In this document: piece by piece, positions 40,985 through 52,716 of the stretch
How the letters are laid out: each line of letters begins with the position of its first letter
How positions within the stretch are numbered: position 1 is the stretch's first letter
NCBI RefSeq assembly: GCF_000003195.3
Contig: NC_012873.2
Coordinates: 18,118,117-18,182,116 of the forward strand
DNA from: Sorghum bicolor
Taxonomy: Eukaryota; Streptophyta; Magnoliopsida; Poales; Poaceae
Length of the DNA stretch: 64,000 nucleotides
Direction: 5' to 3'
Made by a program: the position numbers and the translations under genes
Notes under the pieces: generated by a model
Told to the model about the DNA's origin: nothing
The model's database searches: none
The model's input: the letters and a program-made list of their open reading frames with translations, nothing else

Positions 40985-43900
40985 CTATTTTGGATCCAGG
41001 TTAGCCCCGATGAGGGCTGTCTTCTCGAGGTTGCCTTCGACCAGCTGCACTTCTTTGTACTCCTTGGATTTCGAATTCTTTCTGGCTGTCTCCTGCTCAG
41101 GTAATCGGAGCTGGTCGGGGGGCAGCTGTGCGGCTTGGTTTGCTGTTTCCGCCATGCGGATTGAGAGGTCAATTGCCTCGGTGATCTTGAAGCTTTCTTC
41201 TTCGCAGGTGTACGCAGTGTAGACGTTGCCTCTGACGGTTAGGACACCCTTCTCCGTGGGCATCTTAAGCACTAGGTATGAGTAATGCGGGACTGCCATG
41301 AACTTTGTCAGCGATGGGCGGCCCAGTATGGCGTGGTAGGTCCCGTCAAAGTCCGCGACTACGAAGTTGATGAACTCCGTCCGGAAGTGATCGGGTGTGC
41401 CGAATTGGACAGGCAATGTTATCTGTCCGAGGGGCACCGAACTTTGTCCTGGCAAAACACCCCAGAACTGGGCGTCGTAAGGTTTTAGTTGCGCCGGTGA
41501 TATCTTGAGGGCGGGCAGGCTGTTGCGGAAGAGGATGTCAATGGAGCTTCCCCCGTCCACGAGCACGCGCTCGAATCTGATGCTATTGATGCAGGGATCA
41601 AGAATCAGTGGGAAACGACCCGGCTCTAGGATAGCGGCCCACTGGTCCTTCCTGCTGAACGAGATCTCCCTGTGGGACCACGCGGGAAATTTCAGATCTG
41701 CGATCAGCCCGTCCGTGCTGTCTATGTTGAGGCAGGCTCTCTTTAACAGCTTTCTTTCTCGCTTGGACTCAGTGGAGACCTTGCCTCCGAAAATGGAGTG
41801 GACCACGTCGGTGGGGCTGACGTATTGGTGTCGGGGGTCCCTGTCTTGGTCCTCATCCTCATCTTCGTGGTCGTGCCCGTCGCGCTTGTTATTTTTCTTG
41901 GCGGTGTCCTCTTGGGCAGCCCGCCGTGTATAGATACTTTTGAGGACACGGCACTCCTCCATGGTGTGGTTAGACTTTGGGTGTAGCTGGCACGGTCCCT
42001 TCAACGTTTTGTTGTAGTCGTCTTGGTAGTCCCGTCGTCCATTGGGACGTTTGACCGTATTTACTTCGTGGTCGTATTCGCGAGGGCGCTTTCCTCTGAA
42101 GTCATCGCGGCTGTCGCGCCGCCGATCCCAACCCTCTCGGTGATCGCGGTTGTCGGAGCGGCGGTGATTTCTGTTGTCGTAGCGACCACGACCGTCATCT
42201 CGCCGGGAGGGCTGGTCGGAGCATCTCGCATCGTCTCGGATTAGTTTTTCTGCGTCATCAGCATCGGCGTAATTTTTGGCCGTGGCGAGGAGCTCTGCTA
42301 CCGTTGATGGGCGCTTACGCAACAGCTTGTTCCTTAGCGCTTCATGGAAACGCAGGCCCTTGATAAAGGCTGATATGGCCTCGTCATGAGAAATCTTCGG
42401 GATTTTGAGGCGCATATCCGAGAATCGTCGGATGTAATCGCGCAGAGGTTCGTTCTTCCTGTCTCTTATCCTTTCAAGGTCATACTTGTTTCCGGGCTGC
42501 TCGCATGTGGCGATGAAGTTGTCGATGAAAGCCTGTCGTAGCTCTTCCCAAGAGTCGAAGGAGTCCTCGGGCAAGCCGAGAAGCCACTGATGACCAGCCT
42601 GGTCGAGGACTACGGGGAAGTAGTTAGCCATGACGTGCTCATCTCCTGCCGCTGATCGGACGGCGATTTCATAGAGAGTGATCCAGTTCTCTGGATTTTC
42701 CTTGCCGTCATATTTTTTAAGTTTTTCGAGTTTGAAATTGCGGGGCCACACGACCTGGCGGAGGTGTGAGGAGAACTGCCTTAGGCCCGGAGGACCGTGA
42801 GTTGCATCGTACTCGATGCGGCGCAGGTTTTCGTGGACTGCCCTCTCTGCGGCGCGCCTGTTGATGCGGTCCCGGGCATCTTTGGGAGGGATGTTGTGGC
42901 GGAGATCCCTGTGTTGATTTTCTTCTTGGCCGCGTGCGCGGTTCTGCCGGCAGCGGCCATCGGCGTCCCGACCACCATCGTCGCGCCGTGAGTCCCCTCG
43001 ATGGTTGTCGGGGGAGCGGCTGTGGCGACGCCTGCTGGGTGAGGCCCGGCTACGATTAGTCTGGTCGGAGGCGGCTTCCGTATGAGAAACGTCCTGGACT
43101 CTCTTGAGCAGAGTGGCTGTCTGTCCCATTGCGGCGATCAGGTGTGCTCGGATGCTGGTCCGGACTCCCTGGCATTCGGGGGTGTCAGGAAGCCGATCCA
43201 GGTTGGCCATGGCGACAGCCACGTTGGCGCTTGGAGTTTTGTAGACCGGCTGGTCCCCGACCATGTCAAAGGCATCGTTGAGGTTACTTGGTGGCATCTG
43301 TTGTTGCTCGTCCGCACGCCGTCGGGCGCGGTCGGCGTTACGCTGTTCGCGGAGTTGCCTCTGGTCATCTGTTTCTCCGTCAACAGCTGGTTCGTCGGCG
43401 CTGACATTGAACACGATATCCCCTCGCCGGGGGGGGGGAATATCGGGAATCGGTCGAAACCCGGAGGGTGTGAAGGAAAATCCAGGTCGTAGCCCTCGTC
43501 TTCGGTGTTTATAACCTCAGTGGGGACGGAGCCGGTGCTTGAGTTGGTGCTGGAAACCTGGCCGTCCCGTAGCTCTCGGATGGTCACCATGTTGACATGG
43601 TGACGATTGTTCCTTGTCGGCGACCAGCCCGCTTTGCTGAAAACGGATTGGACATGCTGTGAGTAAACAGAGGCCGAGTTGTTCAGGCCGCAAGGATAGT
43701 CTTCCTTTTTGAGCTCGATGGATCGTCCTGAGGGGGTTGAGGTTATCGTCAGGGACGTTCCCTGCCGTTCGTGTGTGGCGACACGAGTTGGACGGCAGAG
43801 TTTCGAAAAATCGGCTCGAGCAGCTTGGTCGGGCCGGCGCAGAACTCCATCTATTAGTTGGGAGACTTCGAGTAGCTTGGAGTCAGCGCGATCGAGCGCT

Positions 43901-44127
43901 TGGAGGAGGTCCGAGCAGTCGATCTCCTTTCCCTTGTAGAGCGGGAACGGTGGTCGGGAGCTTGGTGCCGTCACGCGTGTGGTCGGAGACGGCATGATCT
44001 CAGATTGGATCTGGATCTCTTTCGGAACCGTGGTCGCGAAGCCGCCGCTGCACGTCGTCCACGTGATCTGGCCGACGGTGAACGTGAGGCCTTCGGGCAC
44101 GGTCGCGGAAGCTGGGATCGTGACCAT
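40985..44127 (-). pseudogene. E3 Gag-protease with frameshift at a 10-base homopolymer
   Basis: The ATG at 44127 starts MVTIPASATVPEGL. The N-terminal frame runs to about 43430, then the frame changes at ten G (43429-43438, plus strand). The rest reads from there as NVSADEPAVDGETDDQ to the gag core (about 42730-42250: ENWITLYEIAVRSAAGDEHV, GHQWLLGLPEDSFDSWEELR) and a Cys/His cluster (CQLHPKSNHTMEEC). The protease has DGGSSIDILFRN (about 41555). It ends at UAG 40985-40987 in the conserved context AAA UAG GAA. E4 reads through the homologous site with a shorter C run, so the frameshift is specific to E3, either real or a sequencing or assembly error. Confidence 0.85.
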
Positions 44128-44156
44128 CTTGTTCGCCGGAAAAGTTGCACGCACAC

Positions 44157-44174
44157 CCCCTACCTGGCGCGCCA
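44157..44174 (-). other. E3 primer binding site
   Basis: Minus strand TGGCGCGCCAGGTAGGGG, one base inside the 5' LTR end; same 18-mer as in E1 and E4. Confidence 0.8.
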
Positions 44175-44175
44175 C

Positions 44176-44637
44176 TGTCGACGAAAGCTGGTTGGCAGTC
44201 TACCTTGGGGTATGCCCACGGTAGTAGTTTATCGGTAGACGGTGCGCAAACTACGAACTCGATGGTGACGCAAGACACGGACAAGCTTTTTATCCAGGTT
44301 CGGCCGCCGAGTTGGCGTAATACCTACGTCCTGCGTCTGGTTGTATTGATTTGTGTTGAGAGAATATGATGTGTCCTAGGGGGGTCCCTTGCCCCTCCTT
44401 ATATAGTCTGGAGGGCAGGGTTACAGATCCGGAAACTAATCCTAGTCGGTTACAATTGCCATGGATAATTCGATATCAATTCCTATTCTAACCGACTAGA
44501 ATCCTGCTTGATCTCCACATCTTGTTTCCTTGCGCGAAACTCCAGGTTGTCGGATCAAGCCTTGAACTCGTCTCGTAATGGGCCAAGCCTCCTGGCCGAA
44601 GTCTAGCCGTAAGGGTATAGGGGTTTATACCCCCACA
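44176..44637 (-). repeat. E3 5' LTR
   Basis: 462 bp; minus strand TGTGGGGGTATAAACC...CGTCGACA. TATA box TATATAAGG on the minus strand at about 44397-44405. Immediately followed by the ACTAT duplication and the rest of E4's LTR. Confidence 0.95.
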
Positions 44638-44642
44638 ACTAT
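44638..44642. repeat. E3 target site duplication, right copy
   Basis: ACTAT, matching 32581-32585. Confidence 0.95.
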
Positions 44643-44924
44643 CTATGGAAATTGTAACCGACTAGGATTAGTTTCCAGATCTGTAACCTTGCCCTCCAGA
44701 CTATATAAGGAGGGGCAAGGGACCCCCCTAGAATATATTATTCTCTCAATCCAATACAATCAGACGCAGGACGTAGGTATTATGCCAACTCGGCGGCCAA
44801 ACCTGGATAAAAAGCTTGTCCGTGTCTTGCGTCACCATCAAGTTCGTAGTTTGCGCACCGTCTACCGATAAACTACTACCGTGGGCATACCCCAGGGTAG
44901 ACTGCCGACCAGCTTTCGTCGACA
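44643..44924 (+). repeat. E4 5' LTR, right fragment
   Basis: Completes the LTR begun at 32413 (173 + 282 bp = about 455 bp, close to E3's 462 and 469). TATA box TATATAAGG at 44702-44710. Ends TTTCGTCGACA, followed by the primer site. Confidence 0.92.
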
Positions 44925-44925
44925 G

Positions 44926-44943
44926 TGGCGCGCCAGGTAGGGG
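44926..44943 (+). other. E4 primer binding site
   Basis: TGGCGCGCCAGGTAGGGG one base after the LTR end. Confidence 0.8.
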
Positions 44944-44972
44944 GTGTGCGTACAACTTCTCCCGCGAACAAG

Positions 44973-47900
44973 ATGGTCATAGTTCCAGCTTCCGCGGCCG
45001 TGCCTGAAGGCCTCACGTTCACCATCGGCCAGATCACGTGGACGACGCGCAGCGGTGGTCTCACAACCATGGTTTCAGAAGGAACCCAGATCTAATCTGG
45101 GATGACGTCGGCTCCGACCACTCGGAGGACGGCACCAAGCGCCCGACCACCACTCCCGCGCTACAAGGGGAAGAAGATCGACTGCTCGGACCTTCTCCAA
45201 GCACTTGATCGCGCTGATTCCAAGCTACTTGAAGCTTCCCAACTAGTAGATGGGATCTTGCGCCAACCTGATCGAGCCGCTCTAACGGATTTTTTCAACT
45301 CCCGCCGACCAACTCGTGTCGTTACACACGAACGGCTGGGAACGTCTCTGACGATAACCTCAACTCCCTCAGGACGATCCATCAAGCTCGAGGCTAACGT
45401 GGAGGAGGATTATCCTTGCGGTCTGAACAACTCGGCCTCTCTCTACTCACGGCACATCCAATCCCTTTTCAACAAGGCGGGTTGGACGCCGAAACGAAAC
45501 GGTCGACCAGCTCGTCACTACGTCAACATGGTGGTGATCCGAGAACTACGGGACAGCCAGGCTTCCAGCACAAATTCGAGCACTGGTTCCGTCCCCACCG
45601 AGGTCATAGACTCCGAAGACGAGGACTACGACCTGGATTTGCCTTCACATCCTCTGGGCTTCTCACGTTTCCCGGTCTTCCCACCCCGGCGAGGAGACAT
45701 TGTTTTCAATGTCAGCGCTGACGAGCCGGTCGTCGATGGAGAAACAGACGAGCAGAGGCAGCTCCGCGAGCAGCGTAACACCGATCGCGCCCGACGACGC
45801 ACGGGCGAGGAACGTCAAATCCCGCCGCATAATCTCAGCGACGCTTTCGACATGGTCGGGGATCAGCCAGTTTATAAAACGCCAAGCGCCAATGTGGCTG
45901 TCGCCATGGCCAATTTAGATCGGCTCCCTGATACTCCCGAGTGCCAGGGCGTCCGAACCAGCGTTCGAGCACATCTGATCGCCGCGATGGGACAGACAGC
46001 CACTCTGCTCAAAAGAGTCCAAGCCGTATCCTATACGGAGGCCACCTCCGACCTGACTCACCGCAGCCGGACCTCACCGCAGCCCAGCAGGCACCACCGC
46101 AGCCGTTCTCCCAACAATCATCGAAAAGATTCACGGCGTGACGACGGCGGTCGGGACGCTGGCGGTCACCGCGAGCAGAATCGCATGCGTGGTCAAGAAG
46201 TAAACCAGTACAGGGATCTTCGATACAACATCCCTCCCAAAGACGCCCGGGACCGTATCAACAGGCGCGCCACAGAGAGGGCAGTTCACGAAAACTTGCA
46301 TCGTATTGAGTACGATGCAACGCACGGCCCCTCGGGCCTGAAGCAGTTCACTTCACACCTCCGCCAGGTCGTGTGGCAGCGAAATTTCAAGCTTGAGAAA
46401 CTCAAAAAATATGACGGCAAGGAAAACCCAGAGAATTGGATCACTCTTTACGAGATCGCCGTCCGATCGGCAGCAGGAGATGAGCACGTCATGGCCAACT
46501 ACTTTCCAGTAGTCCTCGACCAGGCTGGTCACCAGTGGCTCCTAGGCCTGCCCGAGGACTCTTTCGACTCCTGGGAAGAACTATGCCAAGCCTTCATCGA
46601 CAACTTCATCGCCACCTGCGAGCAGCCTGGGAACAAGTTCGACCTCGAAAGGATAAGGGATAGGAAAAACGAGCCTCTGCGTGACTACATACGACGATTC
46701 TCGGATATGCGCCTAAAGATCCCGAAGATTTCCCACGACGAGGCTATATCTGCTTTCATCAAGGGGCTGCGTTTCCACGAAGCACTGAGAAACAAGCTAC
46801 TACGCAAAAGGCCACAACGATGACAAAGCTTCTAGCCACGGCCAAAAATTATGCTGACGCCGATGACGCAGAAAAACTCATCCGAGATGACACCAGAGGT
46901 GCCGACCAGCCTTCTCGGCGTGACGACAGTCGCGGCCGTTTCGACAGCAGGAACCATCGCCGCCCTGACAACCGGGACCACAGAGAAGGCTGGGACAGGC
47001 GCCGCGACAACCGCGACGATTTCAGAGGCAAGCGCCCTCGCGATCACGACCACGAGGTGAATACGGTCAAGCGACCCAACGGACGGCGGGATTACCAAGA
47101 AGACAACAACAAGACGTTGAAGGGACCATGCCAACTGCATCCAAAATCCAACCACACCATGGAAGAATGCCGCGTCCTCAAAAGCATCTATACGCGGCGA
47201 GCAGCTCAAGACGATCCCTCCAAGAAAAACGGGAAACAAGACGGGCGCGATCACGAAGACGAGGACGAAGACCAGGATAGGGACCCACGACACCAGTATG
47301 TCAGCCCTACTGACGTGGTCCATTCCATCTTTGGAGGCAAGGTCTCCATCGAGTCTAAACGAGAAAGAAAGCTCTTAAAGAGAGCCTGCCTCAACATAGA
47401 CAGCACTGATGGGCTGATCGCCGATCCAAAATTTCCTCCCTGGTCGCACAGGGAAATCTCTTTCAGCAGGAAGGATCAGTGGGCCGCTATCCCGGAGCCA
47501 GGTCGTTTCCCTCTATTATTGGACCCTTGTATCAGCAGCATCAGATTCGAGCGCGTGCTCGTGGACGGAGGAAGCTCCATTGACATCCTCTTCCGCAACA
47601 GCCTGCCCGCTCTCAAGATATCTCCGGCACAATTAAAACCCTACGATGCTCAATTCTGGGGAGTCTTGCCAGGTCAGAGTTCAGTGCCCCTCAGACAGAT
47701 AACATTGCCTGTCCAATTCGGTACGCCCGACCACTTTCGAACAGAGTTCGTCAACTTTGTGGTCGCCGACTTCGATGGGACCTACCACGCTATACTGGGC
47801 CGACCATCGCTGACAAAGTTCATGGCAGTCCCACATTACTCATACCTGGTCCTCAAAATGCCTACGGAGAAGGGTGTCCTAACCATCAGAGGCAATGTCT

Positions 47901-48136
47901 ACACTGCATATACTTGCAAAGAGGAGAGCTTCAAGATCACCGAAGCAATTGATCTCTCAATACGCATGGCAGAAACAGCAACCCAAGCCGCACAGCTACC
48001 TCGCGACCAGCTCCAACTACCCGAGCAGGAGACCGCCAGAAAGAATTCAAAATCCAAGAAGTATAAAGAAGTACAACTGGTCGACGGCAGCCCCGAGAAG
48101 ACAGCCCTCATCGGGGCCAATCTGGACCCCAAATAG
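44973..48136 (+). pseudogene. E4 Gag-protease, broken
   Basis: The ATG at 44973 (MVIVPASAAVPEG) is in frame with the rest, but TAA at 45093-45095 interrupts it early. The frame is then open from about 45096 to 46823, covering the N-terminal region and gag core (ENWITLYEIAVRSAAGDEHV at about 46434). Near 46812 one base is missing relative to E3, moving the remainder (46820-48136) to another frame: Cys/His cluster CQLHPKSNHTMEEC, protease DGGSSIDILFRN at about 47565, and the terminal UAG at 48134-48136 in the conserved AAA UAG GAA context. Close in sequence to E3 but not functional. Confidence 0.87.
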
Positions 48137-51100
48137 GAAGACGCGCTCGTCAGGTTTCTAAGGGACAACGTGAGCGTTTTCGCATGGAAACCCGCATACA
48201 TGCCCGGCGTCCCACGAAACCTGATCAAGCACTCCTTAAACGTCTCGAAGACCGCAAGACCCATCAAGCAAAAGCTATGACGGTTCGCTCGTGACAAAAA
48301 GGAGGCTATTAGGACAGAAATAACACGGCTTCTAGCAGTCGGATTTATAAAAGAAGTGTATCATCCCGATTGGCTTGCCAATCCGGTTCGTGTATGCAAA
48401 ATGAATAATGAATGGAGAATGTGCATTGATTACACTGATCTCAATAAACACTGTCCTAAAGATCCTTTTGGTCTCCCTCGCATCGACGAGGTGGTCGACT
48501 CAACGGCCGGATGCGAACTCCTCTCCTTTCTAGACTGCTACTCTGGTTATCACCAGATCTCGCTAAAGGAAGACGATCAAATCAAAACGTCTTTCATTAC
48601 TCCTTTCGGCGCATACTGCTACACGACCATGTCATTCGGACTCAAAAATGCCGGAGCCACCTATCAAAGGGTCATCCAGCAATGCCTCCACGACGAGATT
48701 CGTGATGACCTCGTCGAGGCCTATGTAGATGACGTCGTCGTTAAGACAGGGGATGCAAGCACCCTAATCGACAACTTAGACCGAACCTTTCAGGCGCTAA
48801 ACAGGTACAAGTGGAAGCTTAACCCCAAAAAGTGCATTTTTGGTGTCCCCTCCGGTCTACTGCTCGGCAACGTCGTCAGTCGCGACGGCATACGGCCAAA
48901 TCCTTCAAAAGTAAAAGCAGTACTTGACATGCGACCACCTAAGAACGTTAAGAATATTCAAAAGCTCACCGGATGTATGGCCGCTCTCAGCCGCTTCATC
49001 TCAAGACTAGGAGAAAAAGGCCTCCCATTCTTCAAACTCTTGAAGGCGTCAGAAAAATTCTCCTTGACAGAAGAGGCTGATGCTGCGTTCACCCAGCTTA
49101 AGACTTTCCTCACTTCACCGCCTATTCTCACAGCGCCTCAGCCCAATGAAGACCTACTGCTTTACATTGCTGCAACCGACAGGGTTGTTTCGACGGCAAT
49201 AGTGGTCGAGTGAGACGAGCCAGGTCACGTCTATAAGGTCTAGAGACCCGTTTACTTCATAAGCGAAGTCCTAAACGAGTCCAAGGCCAGATATCCGCAA
49301 ATACAGAAGCTCATATACGCCATTCTAATAACGTCAAGAAAGCTAAAGCATTACTTCGACGGCCATCGAGTCTTGGTAACCACCAGTTTCCCTCTTGGGG
49401 ATATCCTGCGCAATAAAGACGCCAACGGCAGAATTGTAAAATGGGCAATGGAATTATGCCCATTCTCCCTGGAGTTCCAGAGCCGCACCACAGTCAAGTC
49501 TCAAGCCCTGGTCGATTTCATCGCAGAGTGGACGGATCTCAACGAGCCTCCCGTTCCAGACGTCTCCGACCACTGGTCGATGTTCTTCGACGGGTCCTTA
49601 AACATCAACGGCGCCGGCGCTGGGATATTTTTCGTGTCGCCCAACAAGGACAAACTGCGCTATGTCCTTAGGATCCTTTTTCCGGCATCAAACAACGTCG
49701 CCGAGTACGAAGCATGCCTTCATGACATACGCTTAGCGGTTGAGTTAGGAGTCAAACGCCTTTATGTCTATGGCGACTCCGCTTTAGTTATCAACCAACT
49801 CAACAAGGAATGGGACGCAACCCACGAGAAGATGGATCTCTACTGTAAAGAAATTCGCAAGTGGGAAACCAACTTCTATGGCATAGAATACATCCACATG
49901 GTCCGGGACAAGAACCAGGCAGCAGATGCGTTGTCAAAATTAGGGTCATATCGGGCCCAGATCCCGCGAGGTGTTTTTGTCCAGGATATCCATGAGCCAA
50001 GCGTGGGCAAAAACCCGGCCGAAAAGCAACCTATTGAGGCAATGCTCATAGACGACGTTACTCCGACAACCAGTAGCCGAGATTGGCGCACCCCGTTCAT
50101 CAGATATATATCAGACGGGTCAGGCTTTTAGGATAAAACAGAGAACGAGCGCCTCATTCGACGATCAAAGAATTACATACTGGTGGACGGCAAACTTATG
50201 CGAAAAAATGCAAGTTCTGAAATGCTGCTCAAATGCATATCCCAGGATGATGGCATCAAGCTCCTAGACGACATACACGCCGGATCCTGCGGCAATCATG
50301 CTGCCTCCAGAACACTAGTCGGGAAAGCTTTCCGAGAAGGTTTTTATTGGCCAACCGCGGTCAACGACGCAGAAAAACTGGTCCAACATTGTGAGGGATG
50401 TCAGTTCTTCGCTAAAAGGACCCACGTACCTGCTCATGAGATTCAAACTATCCCACGTCCTGGCCTTTCGCCTGCTGGGGGCTCGACATGATCGGGCCAT
50501 TTAAACCGGCCCCTGGCAACTTCAAGTTCGTTTTCGTATTAATCGACAAGTTCTCAAAATGGATTGAATACATGCCACTGGTCAAAGCAACCTCCGAGAA
50601 GGCCGTGGAGTTCCTCAATCAAATCATACACAGATTCGGGATCCCAAACAGTATAATCACCGACCTGGGTACTCAGTTCACTGGCACCACATTTTGGGAC
50701 TTCTGCGATGACAGAGGCATAGTCATAAAATACGTGTCAGTAGCTCACCCACGGGCAAATGGCCAAGTTGAACGTGCGAACGGAATGATTATCGACGCCC
50801 TAAAGAAAATGTTGTACACCGAGAACGACAGAGCACCTGGTCGATGGATGAAAGAGTTACCGGCTGTGGTTTGGGGTCTCCGAACTCAGGCTAGTCGGAA
50901 CACGGGAGTGTCACCCTACTTCATGGTTTACGGCACCGAGGCAGTTCTGCCGTCTGATATAACCTTCGGTTCTCCTAGAATTGAAAACTTCGACCAGTCA
51001 GCAGCCGACGACGCCAGGGAGCTCGAAATTAACTGCATGGAAGAAAAACGTCTAAATTCATGCCTCCGAACAGGAACGTCAAGGACCGTTCTTTCGTGGT

Positions 51101-51284
51101 CGGCGATCTGGTACTCAGATGGAAAACGAGCCAGGAAGGAATGCACAAGCTATCCACTCCCTGGGAAGGACCCTTTGTCGTTGCCGAAGTCATACGAGCC
51201 ACATCCTACAGATTGGCATATCCAGACGGAACACGCGTGCCTAACTCTTGGCATATAGACAAACTGCGCCGATTTTATCCATAA
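48137..51284 (+). pseudogene. E4 Pol, several stops and deletions
   Basis: RT, two RNase H domains and integrase are recognisable (YVDDVVVK at about 48721, [14 protein letters not shown] at about 49587, HAGSCGNHAAS at about 50277, TDLGTQFTG, NGQVERANG). Disruptions: TGA 48278-48280, TGA 49211-49213, TAG 49241-49243, TAG 50129-50131, a frameshift at about 50450-50485 that removes the frame across the integrase first Asp, and a deletion of about 40 bp near 51069. Most stops differ from E3 by a C-to-T (or opposite-strand G-to-A) change, as expected for decay of methylated cytosines. Confidence 0.9.
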
Positions 51285-51635
51285 GTTCTAGTAACTTTTT
51301 ACTTGTAAGTCTCTTATAGTTGGCAATAATAAAAGTTTTTCTTTTTGGCTATACTTTGTTTACACGTAGAGCTTTCGCCGAAGAGCAACAATGTCCTCTG
51401 CGACGGAAACTCTTAACGACTACGAATCAAACACAGTGACACGTCACTCAGATAACTTTACAGCGCTCAAAATAACAGTCATGACAGAAGCAAACTTTAT
51501 TACAAACTTTACATACAAAGTTTACAATAAATACCCCGATGGGCGGTCACTAGTCTACTCCTACAGACTACCCTATTGGCCTACTGCTCGGGCTGATCAC
51601 CCGCTTGGCCTTGCTGCCCGGACGAAGGGGTCGGG
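51285..51635. other. E4 pol 3' end spacer and last bases of its opposite-strand gene
   Basis: AT-rich spacer homologous to 37522-37798 of E3. From about 51575 to 51635 on the minus strand it is the Gln/Pro-rich tail of the opposite-strand gene's last exon, cut by E5 at TCGGG. Confidence 0.7.
51631..51635 (+). repeat. E5 target site duplication, left copy
   Basis: TCGGG, identical to 62012-62016. Confidence 0.95.
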
Positions 51636-52265
51636 TGAAAGCCCTAGTTTGGTTTTGGATAATTGATGAAACCCTAGTACTAACCTTTATGCTATGTGTG
51701 TGTAGACTTAATGAGGTTGGTACATGCCAAGTGATGGAGCAAGTGATGATCATGGTGATGATGGTGATGACCACAAGATGATCAAGTGCTCAACTTGCAA
51801 AAGAAGAAAGAGAAAAACAAAACCCTATGGAGATCAAGGCAAAGGTATTGCTTAGGGTTTTGGTTTTGGTGATCAAGACACCATAGAGGGTGTGATCACA
51901 TTTAGGATAGATAGCCGTACTATAAAGAGGGGAATTCTCTGGCTAAGCGGTTATCAAGTGCCACTAGGTGTCATTGTTCATGTGCATGCATTTAGAACCT
52001 AGTGAGCTAACTTAACTCCTTCAAAGAAATTGTTTGTGAAAATGCTAACACACGTGCACACTTGTTGGTTTACACATTGTGGTGTTGGCACACTTTGAGA
52101 AGGAGGTGGAGTTTGGAGGGTAGAGAGAGGATGGGTTCCTCTCTCCCTCCCGCCTCGCAAGCTCGGCGGGATTCGGCGCTTTTCGAGAAAATGAAGTGCA
52201 TTTTTTCTATTGCGCCGGTGGAAAATTTGGAGAAGTCACGGGAGTGTTTCTCGCTGAGAAAACAC

Positions 52266-52660
52266 TCACCGGACGCTGGCTTCTGGAGCACCGGACGCTG
52301 CGTCTGAGCGTCCGGTGCAAACAGTGCCTGGCCCAGCTAGGGTAAGGCACCGGATGATAGTCACCGGACGCTGGCTCTGGCTTGAGCGTCCGGTGAGCGG
52401 GCGTTTTGCGACCCTCTCTGCGCATGGGTCCGGTGAGCACCGGACGCTAAGGGTGCGTCCGGTGGCTTGCGTCCGGTGACCCTGCGAGTTTGTGGAGCTC
52501 TCTGCGTATGAGTCCGGTGTGCACCGGACGCGTCCGGTGCTAACTTGCTCAGCGTCCGGTGCTCAGCAGGTTACCGTTAGACTCTGACACGCGGTTGATG
52601 TTGGAGCACCGGACGCTGGTGTTGAGCGTCCGGTGCCCCTTTAAGAGCGTCCGGTGACCC
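52266..52660. repeat. CACCGGACGC / GCGTCCGGTG palindromic array in E5 5' LTR
   Basis: Within about 400 bp I count about 6 exact CACCGGACGC and 8 exact GCGTCCGGTG words plus near-matches, often paired head to head with 10-40 bp loops. One site fuses both into the 18-bp palindrome CACCGGACGCGTCCGGTG (about 52519-52536). The array ends about 50 bp before the TATA box, so it lies in the U3 promoter region. Confidence 0.9.
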
Positions 52661-52708
52661 CGATATTCGCCCAGTGAAACAGCCAACGGCTCTATTTGTT
52701 TGAAGGGT

Positions 52709-52716
52709 TATAAATA
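52709..52716 (+). promoter_or_regulatory. E5 LTR TATA box
   Basis: GGGTTATAAATACGTG; the 3' LTR has the same site at about 61134-61141. Confidence 0.75.

Larger units (their letters stand above)
32586..44637 (-). mobile_element. E3: complete Tat-type gypsy element, inserted in E4's LTR
   Basis: 12,052 bp on the minus strand with an ACTAT duplication. The 5' LTR is 44176-44637, then primer site, gag-pro, UAG, pol, the opposite-strand (here plus) gene, a tandem-repeat region and 3' LTR 32586-33054. The LTRs (462 and 469 bp) differ by a few substitutions and one rearranged patch of about 35 bp near the TATA box. It belongs to the same family as E4 and lies in inverted orientation within it. A frameshift at a 10-G run and one TAA in pol make it probably defective, while the opposite-strand gene is open throughout. 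Confidence 0.95.

Noticed and set aside
52062..52307. Small plus-strand frame in E5's LTR, repeated in the 3' LTR
   Set aside because: Its duplication is simply that of the LTRs; it overlaps the palindromic array and has no coding features.
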